A DNA stretch of 18,305 nt from Bacteroidia bacterium (GTDB taxonomy: Bacteria > Bacteroidota > Bacteroidia > Flavobacteriales > Flavobacteriaceae). Positions 1 through 7,099 of the stretch are shown here, in pieces. The stretch is from assembly GCA_030425715.1 (NCBI GenBank), contig JAUIAA010000007.1:1-18305 (forward strand), read 5' to 3'. Numbering within the stretch: the stretch's first letter is position 1; the number at the start of each line of letters is the position of its first letter. The notes beneath the pieces were generated by a model. It saw nothing but the letters and a program-made list of their open reading frames with translations, did not search any database and was not told the origin of the DNA. A program made the translations under genes and the position numbers.

Positions 1-347
1 CATCCCCATCTTGGGCCATAGCCCATACCGCCCATAAAATCGGTATATGCTGTAGTGCTCGTTTTTTTATTTAAAACAATGTAAAGTGCAATATTTGCAT
101 CTGCATTTTCTGTAACCAATTGTAGGCCTCTAGCATCAAACTCTGCTTTTAGCGATTCTAAAATTCGTTTCTTATCAAAATCATTTAACTTTTTATCACT
201 ATCTTTTTGCCATCCCTCAAAAGCATAGGTTTTGTATTTTGAAAAATCTGTCGATTTATCATAATCGCTTTTTACTTGGCCATAAGTAAAAGAACAAAAT
301 AGAAATGCGACTACAACTCCTAATAATTGTAATGTTCTAGTTTTCAT
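1..347 (-). CDS. DUF4136 family secreted protein (partial, 3' end beyond window)
   Basis: The start codon is the ATG at 347-345 and the frame stays open for 115 codons to the window edge, so the C-terminus is missing. Residues 1-23 form a type I signal peptide: basic start MKTR, hydrophobic core LLGVVVAFLF, and a probable cut after TYG. There is no convincing lipobox, although a cysteine sits at residue 18. The mature protein begins QVKSDYDKSTDFSKYKTYAF, the opening typical of DUF4136, a family of small envelope proteins common in Bacteroidetes and often annotated as lipoproteins. The last visible part is rich in Gly and Met. The molecular role of the family is unknown. It is preceded by dsbB on the same strand with a gap of about 120 bases, in which I saw no TAnnTTTG element, so it may be transcribed with dsbB or from an unrecognised promoter. 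Confidence 0.8.
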   Translation of the reverse strand, partial: MKTRTLQLLGVVVAFLFCSFTYGQVKSDYDKSTDFSKYKTYAFEGWQKDSDKKLNDFDKKRILESLKAEFDARGLQLVTENADANIALYIVLNKKTSTTAYTDFMGGMGYGPRWG

Positions 348-470
348 AAGTGTAATATTTAATGGTTATATATAGTTTTGAACCACTAATTTAACTTAAA
401 TAATATTTTAATAAAAATAAATTCTATTTTTTTACAATTTCTTAATCCCTGATTTTCAGTTTTAAAAAAC

Positions 471-1004
471 TTACAGGCATGGGCCATTTTCGCAACATGG
501 GCCAAGTTGACATTCAAAAAAAGTAGCCACAATATTAATAACGATAATAATTAAAGTAAGGTAGGCTGCAAATTTTTCAAAAGGTAATAAAGTAGTATTC
601 TCTTTTGTTGGGGTTTTTGGTATAAAAAATAAAAATACTGCCGATGCCAAGATACTAGCAGCAAAAATAAGCACACCCCAAGTATAGAGATACATACCAA
701 AAATGGGAGTACCGTAACCTGCTGGCTCTCCTTCAACTGGGCAAATATGTAGTAAAACTTGCCGAATAGAAATTGAAACTCCTACCAAAGCAACTATGAT
801 AATTAATGCAAAATGCTGGGGTTTAAATCCGTAATAAATATTCATAAAAAGCCCAAAAATAACCGCCATCATTGCCAAGCGCTGCAGTAAACACAAAGGG
901 CATGGTGCTTCGTTTAACCCAAATTGAAAATATAGTGCCCCTATTAAAATAGAGCAAATAATTAAAATGCAACTACTATTGATAATTTTTAAAGTTTTCA
1001 TCAT
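471..1004 (-). CDS. dsbB: Disulfide bond formation protein B (DsbB family)
   Basis: A 177-residue membrane protein that should reoxidise a periplasmic thiol oxidase and pass the electrons to quinone. It has the DsbB signature CPLCLLQR: the redox pair C35/C38 and the quinone-site arginine R42. Hydrophobic segments lie near residues 10-28, 43-59, 66-85, 104-128 and 145-162, one more than in E. coli DsbB. The second external loop has only one cysteine (C88, in ICPVEGEP), where classical DsbB has two. Instead, the C-terminus after the fifth membrane segment carries a cysteine-rich tail, CQLGPCCENGPCL, which this topology places on the periplasmic side. The gene starts 2 nt after the upstream small membrane gene, so the two are surely cotranscribed. 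Two ATG codons lie in tandem at the start; the first is used here. The family call is firm, but the electron path is inferred. Confidence 0.9.
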   Translation of the reverse strand: MMKTLKIINSSCILIICSILIGALYFQFGLNEAPCPLCLLQRLAMMAVIFGLFMNIYYGFKPQHFALIIIVALVGVSISIRQVLLHICPVEGEPAGYGTPIFGMYLYTWGVLIFAASILASAVFLFFIPKTPTKENTTLLPFEKFAAYLTLIIIVINIVATFFECQLGPCCENGPCL

Positions 1005-1006
1005 TA

Positions 1007-1159
1007 TTAAAAATTAAGTTGTAATGATGAGGTGGTGTGGTAAAAAAACATTCCAATTGTAGCTATTATGGCAAAAACAAAAATGAATAGGGCAGTTCTT
1101 TTTTTATGCTTTATTAAAAAAACAAACGCAATAAAGTAAGTTAAAAAAATAAGGCTCAT
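1007..1159 (-). CDS. Small membrane protein, DUF5993-like, dsbB partner
   Basis: A 50-residue open frame from the ATG at 1159-1157 to the TAA at 1009-1007. It starts MSLIFLTYFIAFVFLIKHKK and has two hydrophobic stretches (residues 3-16 and 23-39) split by a basic loop KHKKR, so it should be a two-pass membrane protein. Its stop lies 2 nt before the dsbB start codon, and a good -7 element lies about 26 nt upstream of its own start. From memory, small proteins of the DUF5993 family sit directly upstream of DsbB-type genes, and this one fits in size, topology and position. A role as an accessory subunit of this DsbB is inferred from the gene order. No catalytic residues are visible. Confidence 0.72.
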   Translation of the reverse strand: MSLIFLTYFIAFVFLIKHKKRTALFIFVFAIIATIGMFFYHTTSSLQLNF

Positions 1160-1184
1160 CGTTTTGTTAGGATATGAATCTTAA

Positions 1185-1192
1185 CAAATGTA
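1185..1192 (-). promoter_or_regulatory. -7 promoter element of the DUF5993-like/dsbB unit
   Basis: Read on the minus strand this is TACATTTG, a full match to the Bacteroidetes -7 consensus TAnnTTTG. It lies 25 nt upstream of the ATG at 1159, giving a short leader. A TTG lies upstream but only 11 nt away, so the -33 element is poor. Confidence 0.5.
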
Positions 1193-1208
1193 TTAAATTT
1201 TAACAATA

Positions 1209-1228
1209 GTATGCTTCTTATAGCATAC
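1209..1228 (-). terminator. Possible terminator after rfbB
   Basis: A perfect 7-bp stem GTATGCT/AGCATAC with a 6-nt loop lies 8 nt after the rfbB stop codon. On the minus strand it is followed by an AT-rich run with several T residues but no clean poly-T tract. The position between rfbB and the next promoter fits a weak intrinsic terminator. Confidence 0.45.
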
Positions 1229-1236
1229 CCTAAAAT

Positions 1237-2289
1237 TTAAACTTCGTACATTTTTTTATAATATGCTTGGTACGCACCAGAGGTTACATTATTTAACCAA
1301 GATTCATTTTCTAAATACCAATCCACCGTTTTTGCTAAGCCTTGTTCAAAAGTTACACTAGGCTTCCATCCAAGCTCTTTATTAAGTTTAGTAGCATCAA
1401 TAGCATAACGTCTGTCGTGCCCCGCTCTGTCTTTTACATAGGTAATTAACTTTACAGAAGCGCCTTTTTCTCTATCCAGCTTTTCATCCATTTGCGCACA
1501 AAGTAAATGAATCAAGTCTAAGTTGGTCCATTCGTTAAAGCCTCCAATATTATAGGTTTCGGTATTTTTTCCTTTATGGAAAATCAAATCTATTGCCTTG
1601 GCATGATCTTCAACAAAAAGCCAATCACGAGTGTACTGCCCATCGCCATACACAGGTAAAGATTTGTTATTTTTAATATTATGGATAAATAGTGGAATTA
1701 ACTTTTCAGGAAATTGATTTGCGCCATAGTTATTAGAACAGTTACTAATTACAAAAGGCATACCATAAGTATTGCCAAAGGCTCTAACCATATGATCTGA
1801 AGCTGCTTTGGATGCCGCATAGGGCGATTGTGGATCGTAAGAGGTAGTCTCTGTAAACAGACCTGTTTTTCCTAACGAACCATATACCTCATCTGTAGAC
1901 ACGTGGTAGAATAATTTATCTTCAAAATTGCCCTTGCAAGTATCGCGAAAAGCGTTGAGTAAGTTTGCTGTACCTAAAACATTGGTTTCGATAAAGGCAT
2001 TTGGATTGGTAATTGACCGATCTACATGGCTCTCGGCAGCCAAATGAATTACCGCATCAAATTGCTCTTTTTGAAATAAATCATTAATAAAAGTGATGTC
2101 TTTGATATCTCCTTTTACAAAAGTGTAATTCGTTGCATCTTCAACATCGGCAATATTTTCTAAATTCCCTGCATAGGTCAGCGCATCTAAATTATAAATT
2201 TGATAGGCAGGATATTTATTTACGAATAATCGCACTACATGTGCTCCAATAAAGCCTGCTCCTCCTGTGATTAATATTTTTTTTGACAT
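1237..2289 (-). CDS. rfbB: dTDP-glucose 4,6-dehydratase
   Basis: A 350-residue extended short-chain dehydrogenase, the usual length for RmlB/RfbB. It converts dTDP-glucose to dTDP-4-keto-6-deoxyglucose in the cytosol, the second step towards dTDP-rhamnose and other dTDP-deoxysugars for surface polysaccharides. Visible motifs are the NAD-binding GGAGFIG (9-15), NLDALTYAGNL (33-43), which is typical of RmlB, the active-site loop STDEVYG (131-137) and the YxxxK pair in YAASK (Y157, K161). It follows galE and a sugar aminotransferase on the same strand with a short gap, so the three look like the end of a nucleotide-sugar operon. rmlA, rmlC and rmlD are not in the window. Confidence 0.95.
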   Translation of the reverse strand: MSKKILITGGAGFIGAHVVRLFVNKYPAYQIYNLDALTYAGNLENIADVEDATNYTFVKGDIKDITFINDLFQKEQFDAVIHLAAESHVDRSITNPNAFIETNVLGTANLLNAFRDTCKGNFEDKLFYHVSTDEVYGSLGKTGLFTETTSYDPQSPYAASKAASDHMVRAFGNTYGMPFVISNCSNNYGANQFPEKLIPLFIHNIKNNKSLPVYGDGQYTRDWLFVEDHAKAIDLIFHKGKNTETYNIGGFNEWTNLDLIHLLCAQMDEKLDREKGASVKLITYVKDRAGHDRRYAIDATKLNKELGWKPSVTFEQGLAKTVDWYLENESWLNNVTSGAYQAYYKKMYEV

Positions 2290-2313
2290 ATTTTTTTTAA
2301 TTTAGTGAGAGTT

Positions 2314-2355
2314 CAACTTTTGACTTCCAACTCTCGACTATTGACTTTTTACTTT
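2314..2355 (-). repeat. Array of six imperfect heptamers (consensus AAAGTCR)
   Basis: Read on the minus strand, the 42 bases divide exactly into six 7-nt units close to AAAGTCR, including AAAGTCA, ATAGTCG, AGAGTTG and AAAGTTG. The first two units and part of the third encode the last residues of GalE (KVKSQ), and the TAG of unit 3 is its stop codon. Two units also form a possible 7-bp stem, GAGAGTT/AACTCTC. Confidence 0.75.
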
Positions 2356-3366
2356 ACATTGCCATTTCCAGGCAGATTCTAATCCATCTTCTAGAGTTAA
2401 CGCCGATTTCCACCCTAAAACTTGATTTGCTTTGGTAGTATTGGCATAAGCAGAAGTGATGTCTCCTTCTCTTCTTCCTACAATTTTATAGTTCAATTTT
2501 TCTCCCGTAGATTTTTCAAATGCTTTGATTACGTCTAACACCGACGAACCTTTACCTGTTCCTACATTAAAATACTCCATTTTTTGGACGTTTATTTTGT
2601 CGAGTAATCTTTTTAATGCTGCGATATGCGCCTTTGCCAAATCTACTACGTGAATATAATCGCGAACTGCAGTTCCATCGGGCGTTGGATAATCGTCTCC
2701 AAAAACCGATAATGTTTCTCTAATTCCTGCCGCGGTTTGGGTTACAAACGGAATTAAATTTTGAGGTACGCCAATCGGCAATTCTCCAATTTCTGTGCTT
2801 TCATGCGCTCCTATAGGATTAAAATAACGCAAGGCAATCGCATTTAATTCCTCCACCTTGGTAGTTTCAGCAATTATTTCTTCTCCTATTTGTTTGGTAT
2901 TTCCATAAGGAGATTCGGCTGGTTTGGTAGGTGCAGATTCGGTAATTGGTAAAACATCGGCTTGACCGTAAACGGTACAAGAAGAGCTAAATATAAAATG
3001 ATTTACTTTGTTTTTTACCATTTCTTGCAATACATACACCAACGTTGCAATATTATTTTCGTAATATTTTAAAGGCTGTTCTACACTTTCTCCTACAGCT
3101 TTAGATGCTGCAAAATGAATTACACCATCTATTTTTTGGTTGGCAAAAAAATCGGCTACCGCTTGCTTGTTTTTTAAATCTATTTGATGGTATTCTGGTT
3201 TGTTATTGGTAATGGCAGTAATTCCATCTAAAACTTCAATTTTAGAATTAGATAAATCATCAATAATAACCACCTCATAGCCATCATTTTGCAATTCTAC
3301 AACGGTGTGCGAACCTATAAAACCTAAGCCTCCTGTTACTAAAATTCTTTTTGGTTGATTACCCAT
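2338..3366 (-). CDS. galE: UDP-glucose 4-epimerase
   Basis: A 342-residue cytosolic NAD-dependent epimerase that interconverts UDP-glucose and UDP-galactose (or the N-acetyl forms). It has the dinucleotide-binding motif GGLGFIG (12-18), the catalytic Ser/Thr stretch SSSCTVYG (127-134) and the YxxxK pair in YGNTK (Y154, K158). RYFNPIGAHES and the C-terminal GRREGD are also characteristic of GalE. The start lies 7 nt beyond the stop of the upstream aminotransferase, so the two are one transcript. The last residues (KVKSQ) and the stop codon come from a heptamer repeat array, so the C-terminus probably varies between relatives. Whether the substrate is acetylated cannot be told from the sequence. 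Confidence 0.94.
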   Translation of the reverse strand: MGNQPKRILVTGGLGFIGSHTVVELQNDGYEVVIIDDLSNSKIEVLDGITAITNNKPEYHQIDLKNKQAVADFFANQKIDGVIHFAASKAVGESVEQPLKYYENNIATLVYVLQEMVKNKVNHFIFSSSCTVYGQADVLPITESAPTKPAESPYGNTKQIGEEIIAETTKVEELNAIALRYFNPIGAHESTEIGELPIGVPQNLIPFVTQTAAGIRETLSVFGDDYPTPDGTAVRDYIHVVDLAKAHIAALKRLLDKINVQKMEYFNVGTGKGSSVLDVIKAFEKSTGEKLNYKIVGRREGDITSAYANTTKANQVLGWKSALTLEDGLESAWKWQCKVKSQ

Positions 3367-3373
3367 AAAACAA

Positions 3374-4504
3374 TTATCCTAAAAAGTCTAACACTGTTTG
3401 AATAATAAAATCTTGTTGTTCTTTTTCTAGTTCTGTATGCATTGGTAATGAAATTACAGTTTCTATTAAATGGTTAGTTACCTTAAAATCATCTTCATTA
3501 TAACGCTCATCCGCATATGCTTTTTGTGCGTGTAATGGTACTGGATAATAAATTGCATTTGGAATACCATTATCTAACAAATGTTGGTGTAATGCATTTC
3601 TATCTCCATCAACTATTCTTAAAGTATATTGGTGAAAAACATGTGTAGTAAAATCACTGGTTATTGGAGTAATTATTTTATCCGATGCGGCAAAACCAGC
3701 ATTATAATATTCTGCAGCTTTTCTACGTGCATCGCAATACTCGTTTAAATAAGGCAATTTAATTCGCAATACAGCAGCTTGTACGCTATCTAGTCTTGAA
3801 TTTACCCCAACTACATCGTGGTAATACCTTTTGTACATGCCGTGATTTACCATGCCGCGTAAAGTATGTGCTAAATCGTCATCGTTAGTAAAAATGGCTC
3901 CTCCATCGCCATAACAGCCTAAGTTTTTAGATGGAAAAAAAGAGGTGGTCCCTACATTTCCAATGGTTCCCGCTTTTTTCTTGGTTCCATCAGCAAAAGT
4001 GTAATCCGCTCCAATGGCTTGCGCCGTATCTTCAATCACGTATAAATCATGTGCTTTGGCTACTTCTAAAATAGCTTCCATATTGGCACATTGCCCAAAT
4101 AAATGCACTGGTACAATGGCTTTGGTTTTTGGAGTAATCGCTTTTTTTAAAGCTTCAATATCCATATTAAAACTATCTGCTTCCACATCCACCAAAACAG
4201 GAGTTAATTTTAACAAAGCTATTACCTCCACCGTTGCGGCAAAAGTAAAATCGGCAGTAATTACCTCATCTCCTTGTTGCAAATCCAATCCCATCATCGC
4301 TATTTGTAAAGCATCGGTACCATTGGCGCAGGGAATTACATGTTTTACGCCTAAATATTCCTCTAATTCGGTTTGAAAACTTTGTACCTCTGGTCCGTTG
4401 ATAAATGCTGCCGAAGAAAAAACATTCAATACGGCCTTATCTACTTTAGGTTGAATTTTTGCATACTGCGTTTGCAAATCAACCATTTGTATTTTTTTCA
4501 TCAT
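3374..4504 (-). CDS. DegT/DnrJ/EryC1/StrS-family nucleotide-sugar aminotransferase (WbpE-like)
   Basis: A 376-residue PLP-dependent enzyme. It should transfer an amino group, usually from glutamate, to a keto group of a nucleotide-linked sugar. The PLP lysine is K193 in SFFPSKNLGCYGDGG, the aspartate that holds the pyridine ring is D159 in IEDTAQAIGA, and CANGTDALQ (59-67) is the phosphate-binding loop. As recalled, the sequence follows WbpE (the UDP-2-acetamido-3-oxo-glucuronate aminotransferase of Pseudomonas O-antigen) closely from end to end, but substrates in this family cannot be read from general similarity. It is the first gene of the block with galE and rfbB and has a -7 element about 38 nt upstream. 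Two ATG codons lie in tandem; the first is used here. The role is probably capsule, O-antigen or glycoprotein glycan synthesis. Confidence 0.9.
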   Translation of the reverse strand: MMKKIQMVDLQTQYAKIQPKVDKAVLNVFSSAAFINGPEVQSFQTELEEYLGVKHVIPCANGTDALQIAMMGLDLQQGDEVITADFTFAATVEVIALLKLTPVLVDVEADSFNMDIEALKKAITPKTKAIVPVHLFGQCANMEAILEVAKAHDLYVIEDTAQAIGADYTFADGTKKKAGTIGNVGTTSFFPSKNLGCYGDGGAIFTNDDDLAHTLRGMVNHGMYKRYYHDVVGVNSRLDSVQAAVLRIKLPYLNEYCDARRKAAEYYNAGFAASDKIITPITSDFTTHVFHQYTLRIVDGDRNALHQHLLDNGIPNAIYYPVPLHAQKAYADERYNEDDFKVTNHLIETVISLPMHTELEKEQQDFIIQTVLDFLG

Positions 4505-4542
4505 TCTATATTTATGAGCTAAATTTCCATTTTTAAGAAAAA

Positions 4543-4550
4543 CAAAAATA
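4543..4550 (-). promoter_or_regulatory. -7 promoter element of the aminotransferase-galE-rfbB block
   Basis: Minus-strand TATTTTTG matches TAnnTTTG and lies 38 nt upstream of the ATG at 4504, inside the 94-nt divergent gap to waaA. A TTTAC about 24 nt further upstream is at best a poor -33 element. On the plus strand of the same gap only near-matches (TATTTTAG at 4583-4590) face waaA. Confidence 0.5.
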
Positions 4551-4598
4551 CAAAATATTTACACGCTCTTCTCGTAAATTTCTATTTTAGCAATTCCT

Positions 4599-5846
4599 AT
4601 GAATTTCCTGTATAACATAGCTGTTTTGATAACGCAATTTTTACTAAAAATTGTAGCAAAATTCAACGAAAAAATTAATCTTTTTGTCGAAGGAAGAAAG
4701 GGTACTTTTAAAAAACTATCACAACAAATTCAAAAATCCGATGCGGTTATTTGGTTCCATTGCGCTTCTTTAGGCGAATTTGAGCAAGGAAGACCTATTA
4801 TTGAACAGATTAAAAAAACGCATAGTAACTATAAAATAGTACTCACTTTTTTCTCTCCTTCTGGCTATGAAGTACAAAAAAATTACGCTTTCGCGGATGT
4901 AGTAACTTACCTGCCTCTGGATACTAAATCAAATGCTAAAAAATTTCTTAACCATATACACCCAACCATTGCTGTTTTTGTAAAATATGAATTTTGGCCT
5001 AATATATTAAACGAACTCCAAACTAGAAATATAGAAACCATTTTGGTTTCGGGAATTTTTAGAAAAGACCAAGCATTTTTTCAGTTTTATGGAGGCTGGA
5101 TGCGCAAATCACTTCATGCATTCTCTCACTTTTTTGTGCAAAATGAAAATTCGGAAAAACTTTTAAAGAAAGTTGGATATCAGAATGTTACCCTTTGTGG
5201 AGATACCAGATTTGACAGAGTTTTTGAAATAACCAAACAAAATAACCAATTGGATTTTATCGAAAATTTTATCCAAAACCAAACTGTTTTGGTAGCAGGA
5301 AGCACTTGGCCTAAAGATGAAGAATTGTTGGTAAATTATATCAACAACCATGCAAATCAAGATCAAAAATTTATCATTGCGCCGCATCATATTGCTGACA
5401 AAAGAATTGCTACCTTACAAAGTTCGCTACAAAAAAAATCGGTGAAATTTTCCGATAAGGTAAAAGACAATAATGCCCAAGTTTTTATAGCAGATACCAT
5501 AGGAATTTTAACCAAAATATACAGCTACGCAGATATTGCCTATGTAGGGGGAGGTTTTGGTGCAGAAGGTGTACATAATGTTTTAGAGCCGGCAACATTT
5601 GGAGCCCCAATTGTTATTGGTCCTATTTACGATAAATTTGAAGAAGCGAAAGATTTGGTTCGCTTAAAGGGTGCTGTAGTGGTAAACAACCAAAAAGAAT
5701 TGAATGATTATTTAAACCGTGTTTTTAAAGACGAAGACCTAAGAAAACAGCAAGGAAATATTGCCAAAAAGTACATAACCAAACACACTGGCGCAACTAC
5801 TATTATTACCAATTATATGGCGCAAAAATTAATGAAAAATGATTAG
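4599..5846 (+). CDS. waaA: 3-deoxy-D-manno-octulosonic acid (Kdo) transferase
   Basis: A 415-residue GT30 glycosyltransferase that adds Kdo to the lipid A precursor at the inner face of the cytoplasmic membrane. An N-terminal hydrophobic anchor (about 3-20) precedes the diagnostic motif HCASLGEFEQGRP, in which E60 is the expected catalytic base. Further landmarks are GDTRFDRV (201-208), AGSTWPKDEE (233-242) and the CMP-Kdo-site motif GGGFGAEGVHNVLEPA (about 317-332). Length is normal for the family. It is transcribed divergently from the sugar-gene block. Its last 8 nt overlap the start of the Crp/Fnr gene, so regulator production is tied to an essential lipopolysaccharide gene. Confidence 0.94.
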   Translation: MNFLYNIAVLITQFLLKIVAKFNEKINLFVEGRKGTFKKLSQQIQKSDAVIWFHCASLGEFEQGRPIIEQIKKTHSNYKIVLTFFSPSGYEVQKNYAFADVVTYLPLDTKSNAKKFLNHIHPTIAVFVKYEFWPNILNELQTRNIETILVSGIFRKDQAFFQFYGGWMRKSLHAFSHFFVQNENSEKLLKKVGYQNVTLCGDTRFDRVFEITKQNNQLDFIENFIQNQTVLVAGSTWPKDEELLVNYINNHANQDQKFIIAPHHIADKRIATLQSSLQKKSVKFSDKVKDNNAQVFIADTIGILTKIYSYADIAYVGGGFGAEGVHNVLEPATFGAPIVIGPIYDKFEEAKDLVRLKGAVVVNNQKELNDYLNRVFKDEDLRKQQGNIAKKYITKHTGATTIITNYMAQKLMKND

Positions 5847-6474
5847 AGAAAAATTAGAAGGTTATTACCATGCCATTTTTGAAAAAGAATTGTTAGAAGA
5901 AATAATTGCAGTTGGAACGTATCGAAAAGTAAAGCAAGATGAGTTACTATTGGATATAGGTGATAATTTTGAATACATTCCCTTGATGCTGAGCGGCGCG
6001 ATAAAAATTAGTCGTGAAAATGATAAAGGGGAAGAAATTGCACTCTATTTTTTAGAACATGGCGATACCTGTACCATCACTTTTGTAAGCGGTTTGCAAA
6101 GTTCAAAAAGCAAAATTAGAGGGGTTGCTGAAAAAGAATCGGAAGTCATTTTTATTCCGATTGAAAAGCTAGAAGCGTGGATGATTAAATATAAATCTTG
6201 GCGCTCTTATGTTATTGAAAGCTACAACATCCGGCTAAACGAAATGATAGAAGCTATTGATACTTTGGCTTTTATGAAGATGGATGAGCGAATTTTTAAA
6301 TATTTATCCGATAAGGTAAAAATTATGGGCGACCCAATTTTACATACCACCCATCAAGATATTGCGATTGATTTAAATACCTCTCGTGTAGTAATTTCAA
6401 GACTACTTAAAAAGTTAGAAAATGACGGGAAAATTAAATTGTTTAGAAACAAAGTTGAAGTTTTACAGTACTAA
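5839..6474 (+). CDS. Crp/Fnr-family transcriptional regulator (NtcA-like recognition helix)
   Basis: A 211-residue regulator with an N-terminal cNMP-type beta-barrel (about 20-115), a long dimerisation helix (about 118-150) and a winged helix-turn-helix (about 165-211). In the pocket the usual GE...RxA phosphate-binding motif is absent: the corresponding stretch reads HGDTCTITFVSGLQSSKSKI, with the protein's only cysteine, C78. A canonical cAMP response is therefore unlikely. The recognition helix contains TSRVVISRLL, with Val where CRP and FNR carry the base-contacting Glu. This resembles NtcA (recalled as STRVTVTRLL), which binds GTA-N8-TAC. The GTAAC-N4-GTTAC sites ahead of three nearby sulfur genes have that form, the first starting 3 nt after this stop codon. 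I infer that it activates these genes. The start overlaps waaA by 8 nt and no promoter of its own is visible. Confidence 0.9.
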   Translation: MIREKLEGYYHAIFEKELLEEIIAVGTYRKVKQDELLLDIGDNFEYIPLMLSGAIKISRENDKGEEIALYFLEHGDTCTITFVSGLQSSKSKIRGVAEKESEVIFIPIEKLEAWMIKYKSWRSYVIESYNIRLNEMIEAIDTLAFMKMDERIFKYLSDKVKIMGDPILHTTHQDIAIDLNTSRVVISRLLKKLENDGKIKLFRNKVEVLQY

Positions 6475-6477
6475 ATT

Positions 6478-6491
6478 GTAACAAACGTTAC
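6478..6491. promoter_or_regulatory. Crp/Fnr-type operator, copy 1 (GTAAC-AAAC-GTTAC)
   Basis: A perfect 5-bp inverted repeat with a 4-nt spacer, 21 nt upstream of the -7 element of the YeeE/YedE pair. The same palindrome recurs at 15921 and 17760 with matching spacing. It is the expected target of the regulator encoded just upstream. Confidence 0.75.
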
Positions 6492-6512
6492 GCTCAACCA
6501 AAATTTTACTTT

Positions 6513-6520
6513 TAAGTTTG
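6513..6520 (+). promoter_or_regulatory. -7 promoter element of the YeeE/YedE pair
   Basis: TAAGTTTG matches TAnnTTTG. It begins 35 nt after the start of operator copy 1 and ends 17 nt before the ATG at 6538. No -33 TTTG is present at the usual place; the operator occupies that region, as expected for an activator-dependent promoter. Confidence 0.65.
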
Positions 6521-6537
6521 CAGCCTAACTAAAAAAT

Positions 6538-7095
6538 ATGGATTTACTATTACAACCTTGGCCGTGGTATGTGGCTGGCCCATTAATTGCGCTTTGCATG
6601 TATTTGTTATTTTTTTTCGGAAAAAAATTTGGTATCTCTTCCAATTTAGAAACGCTTTGTGCAATGGGAGGAGCTGGTAAATTTGCAGATTCATTAAAAT
6701 TGGACTGGAAAAAAGAAAAATGGAATCTCATAGTAGTGCTGGGCATGGTTTTAGGAGGTTTTATTACCAACCAATGGCTATCTAATGAGGCCGCTATACA
6801 GTTGAATCCAAATACCGTAGAAGAGCTATCTGTTATTGGAATTGCCAATGCGGGAGAAAATATGGTGCCCAATGAGATTTTTGGACTAGACGTTTTATTT
6901 TCTTTAAAAGGGTTTTCTATTTTAATTTTAGCAGGATTTTTAGTTGGGTTTGGAGCCAGATACGCAGGTGGTTGCACTTCTGGACATGGAATTGTTGGGT
7001 TAAGTCAGCTATCTAAAGAATCTCTTATTGCAATCATTGGGTTCTTTATTGGTGGTATTTTTATGACTTGGTTTGTTTTACCTTATTTGTTTTAA
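6538..7095 (+). CDS. YeeE/YedE-family sulfur transporter, first half (PmpA/TsuA-like)
   Basis: A 185-residue inner-membrane protein with hydrophobic segments near 10-28, 62-79, 118-140 and 162-184. The signature GFGARYAGGCTSGHGIVGLS (137-156) is diagnostic of the YeeE/YedE (DUF395) family, whose best-known member TsuA imports thiosulfate by passing it along conserved cysteines. Here C146 is in the signature; C41 in TLCAMGGAGK and C20 are further candidates. It is about half the length of TsuA and is followed by a second half 4 nt downstream, as in the two-gene PmpA/PmpB type. It is preceded by an operator and -7 element that tie it to the Crp/Fnr regulator. Thiosulfate or another sulfane-sulfur species is the likely substrate, by family. 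Confidence 0.88.
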   Translation: MDLLLQPWPWYVAGPLIALCMYLLFFFGKKFGISSNLETLCAMGGAGKFADSLKLDWKKEKWNLIVVLGMVLGGFITNQWLSNEAAIQLNPNTVEELSVIGIANAGENMVPNEIFGLDVLFSLKGFSILILAGFLVGFGARYAGGCTSGHGIVGLSQLSKESLIAIIGFFIGGIFMTWFVLPYLF

Positions 7096-7099
7096 TGCG

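Noticed and set aside
440..470. CTGA/TCAG hairpin after dsbB as a terminator.
   Set aside because: A 4-bp stem not followed by a T run on the minus strand.
4014..4376. 120-codon plus-strand open frame inside the aminotransferase gene.
   Set aside because: It lies wholly opposite a well-supported gene, with no family likeness and no promoter. It is a shadow frame, as are those at 551-736, 5163-5390, 6525-6977, 7619-7936, 8285-8563 and 12444-13318.
4583..4590. TATTTTAG as the waaA promoter.
   Set aside because: It departs from TAnnTTTG at one position and would leave a leader of almost no length. It is not strong enough to list.
7073..7099. Nine-residue N-terminal extension of the second YeeE/YedE gene.
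   Set aside because: Family members begin at MKYLKFLL and the ATG at 7100 is well placed after the previous stop.
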